Positions 5,793-5,878 of a DNA stretch of 5,878 bases are shown one piece after another; within the stretch, counting starts at the first letter, position 1, and each line of letters opens with the position of its first letter. Source of the DNA: Candidatus Hydrogenedentota bacterium (GTDB lineage: Bacteria; Hydrogenedentota; Hydrogenedentia; Hydrogenedentales; CAITNO01); assembly GCA_007118765.1 (NCBI GenBank), contig SKQZ01000350.1, positions 1 through 5,878 on the forward strand. Direction: 5' to 3'. The notes beneath the pieces were generated by a model, which did no database searches, had not been told where the DNA came from, and worked only from the letters and a program-made list of their open reading frames with translations. The translations under genes were made by a program, and so were the position numbers.

Positions 5793-5878
5793 ACCAGGTT
5801 TCGTCGTGAGCCTGTGAAGATTGCGCCAGAGCAGGTGCTTTGCGCAGGCCGCCGGCTGACAGCGTGTTAGTACACGTC

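Larger units (their letters stand above)
5517..5878. other. Intergenic region without a convincing gene
   Basis: About 360 bases in which I find no credible coding region on either strand. A plus-strand open frame of about 55 codons from a GTG at 5653 to 5817 and minus-strand frames entering from the right edge (one stopping at 5791) lack recognisable protein sequence and good ribosome sites. What is visible is repeat-like: a terminator-like hairpin, a GC-rich hairpin and a large palindrome, listed separately. Confidence 0.6.

Noticed and set aside
5653..5817. Plus-strand open frame of about 55 codons from a GTG
   Set aside because: It runs straight through the hairpin repeat, has no good ribosome site or promoter, and resembles no family I know; a gene remnant cannot be excluded.
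5791..5878. C-terminal end of a minus-strand gene entering from the right edge, stopping at 5791
   Set aside because: Only 28 residues without recognisable features; another minus frame is open even longer, so there is no support for either.

Overview
The window is a compact bacterial chromosome segment in which every supported gene lies on the minus strand. In order of transcription (right to left) they are: a phosphatidylcholine synthase-type CDP-alcohol phosphatidyltransferase (pcs), an NAD kinase, a deoxycytidylate deaminase-type enzyme, a valyl-tRNA synthetase (valS), and the first 84 codons of a siroheme nitrite/sulfite reductase-like protein that runs off the left edge. Base composition is moderately GC-rich and Shine-Dalgarno sites are recognisable, so this is a bacterium. 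Phosphatidylcholine synthase suggests a Gram-negative-type membrane containing phosphatidylcholine. The ValS is the type without a long C-terminal coiled-coil arm, and the NAD kinase has divergent motifs. I cannot name the phylum; an uncultured or deep-branching Gram-negative lineage is a guess.

Right end (5446-5878): about 430 bases with no convincing gene. It holds repeat-like structure: a 28-bp near-palindrome, a GC-rich hairpin, and an orphan plus-strand terminator-like hairpin. Next to pcs there is a perfect 8-bp inverted repeat beside a candidate -10 box. Pcs and the NAD kinase (3875-5445) are separated by 17 bases and probably form one transcription unit. Between the NAD kinase and the deaminase (3614-3874) lies a dispersed-type palindromic repeat beginning CGTCATTGCGAG, plus a second partial copy 45 bp further on with a compensated stem change. 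The deaminase (3128-3613) and valS (372-2963) follow. valS has its own extended -10 promoter and a roughly 110-nt leader with a dyad hairpin. The reductase gene also has its own extended -10 promoter in the 100-base gap after valS.

The genes are mostly housekeeping: membrane lipid synthesis, NADP supply, dUMP/dTTP supply, translation, and siroheme-dependent reduction of nitrite or sulfite. The separate promoters suggest co-directional neighbours rather than one pathway. I see no defence system, CRISPR array, tRNA, rRNA, insertion sequence or prophage gene. The items most worth checking are the repeat families, the pcs promoter dyad, the valS leader and the divergent NAD kinase motifs.
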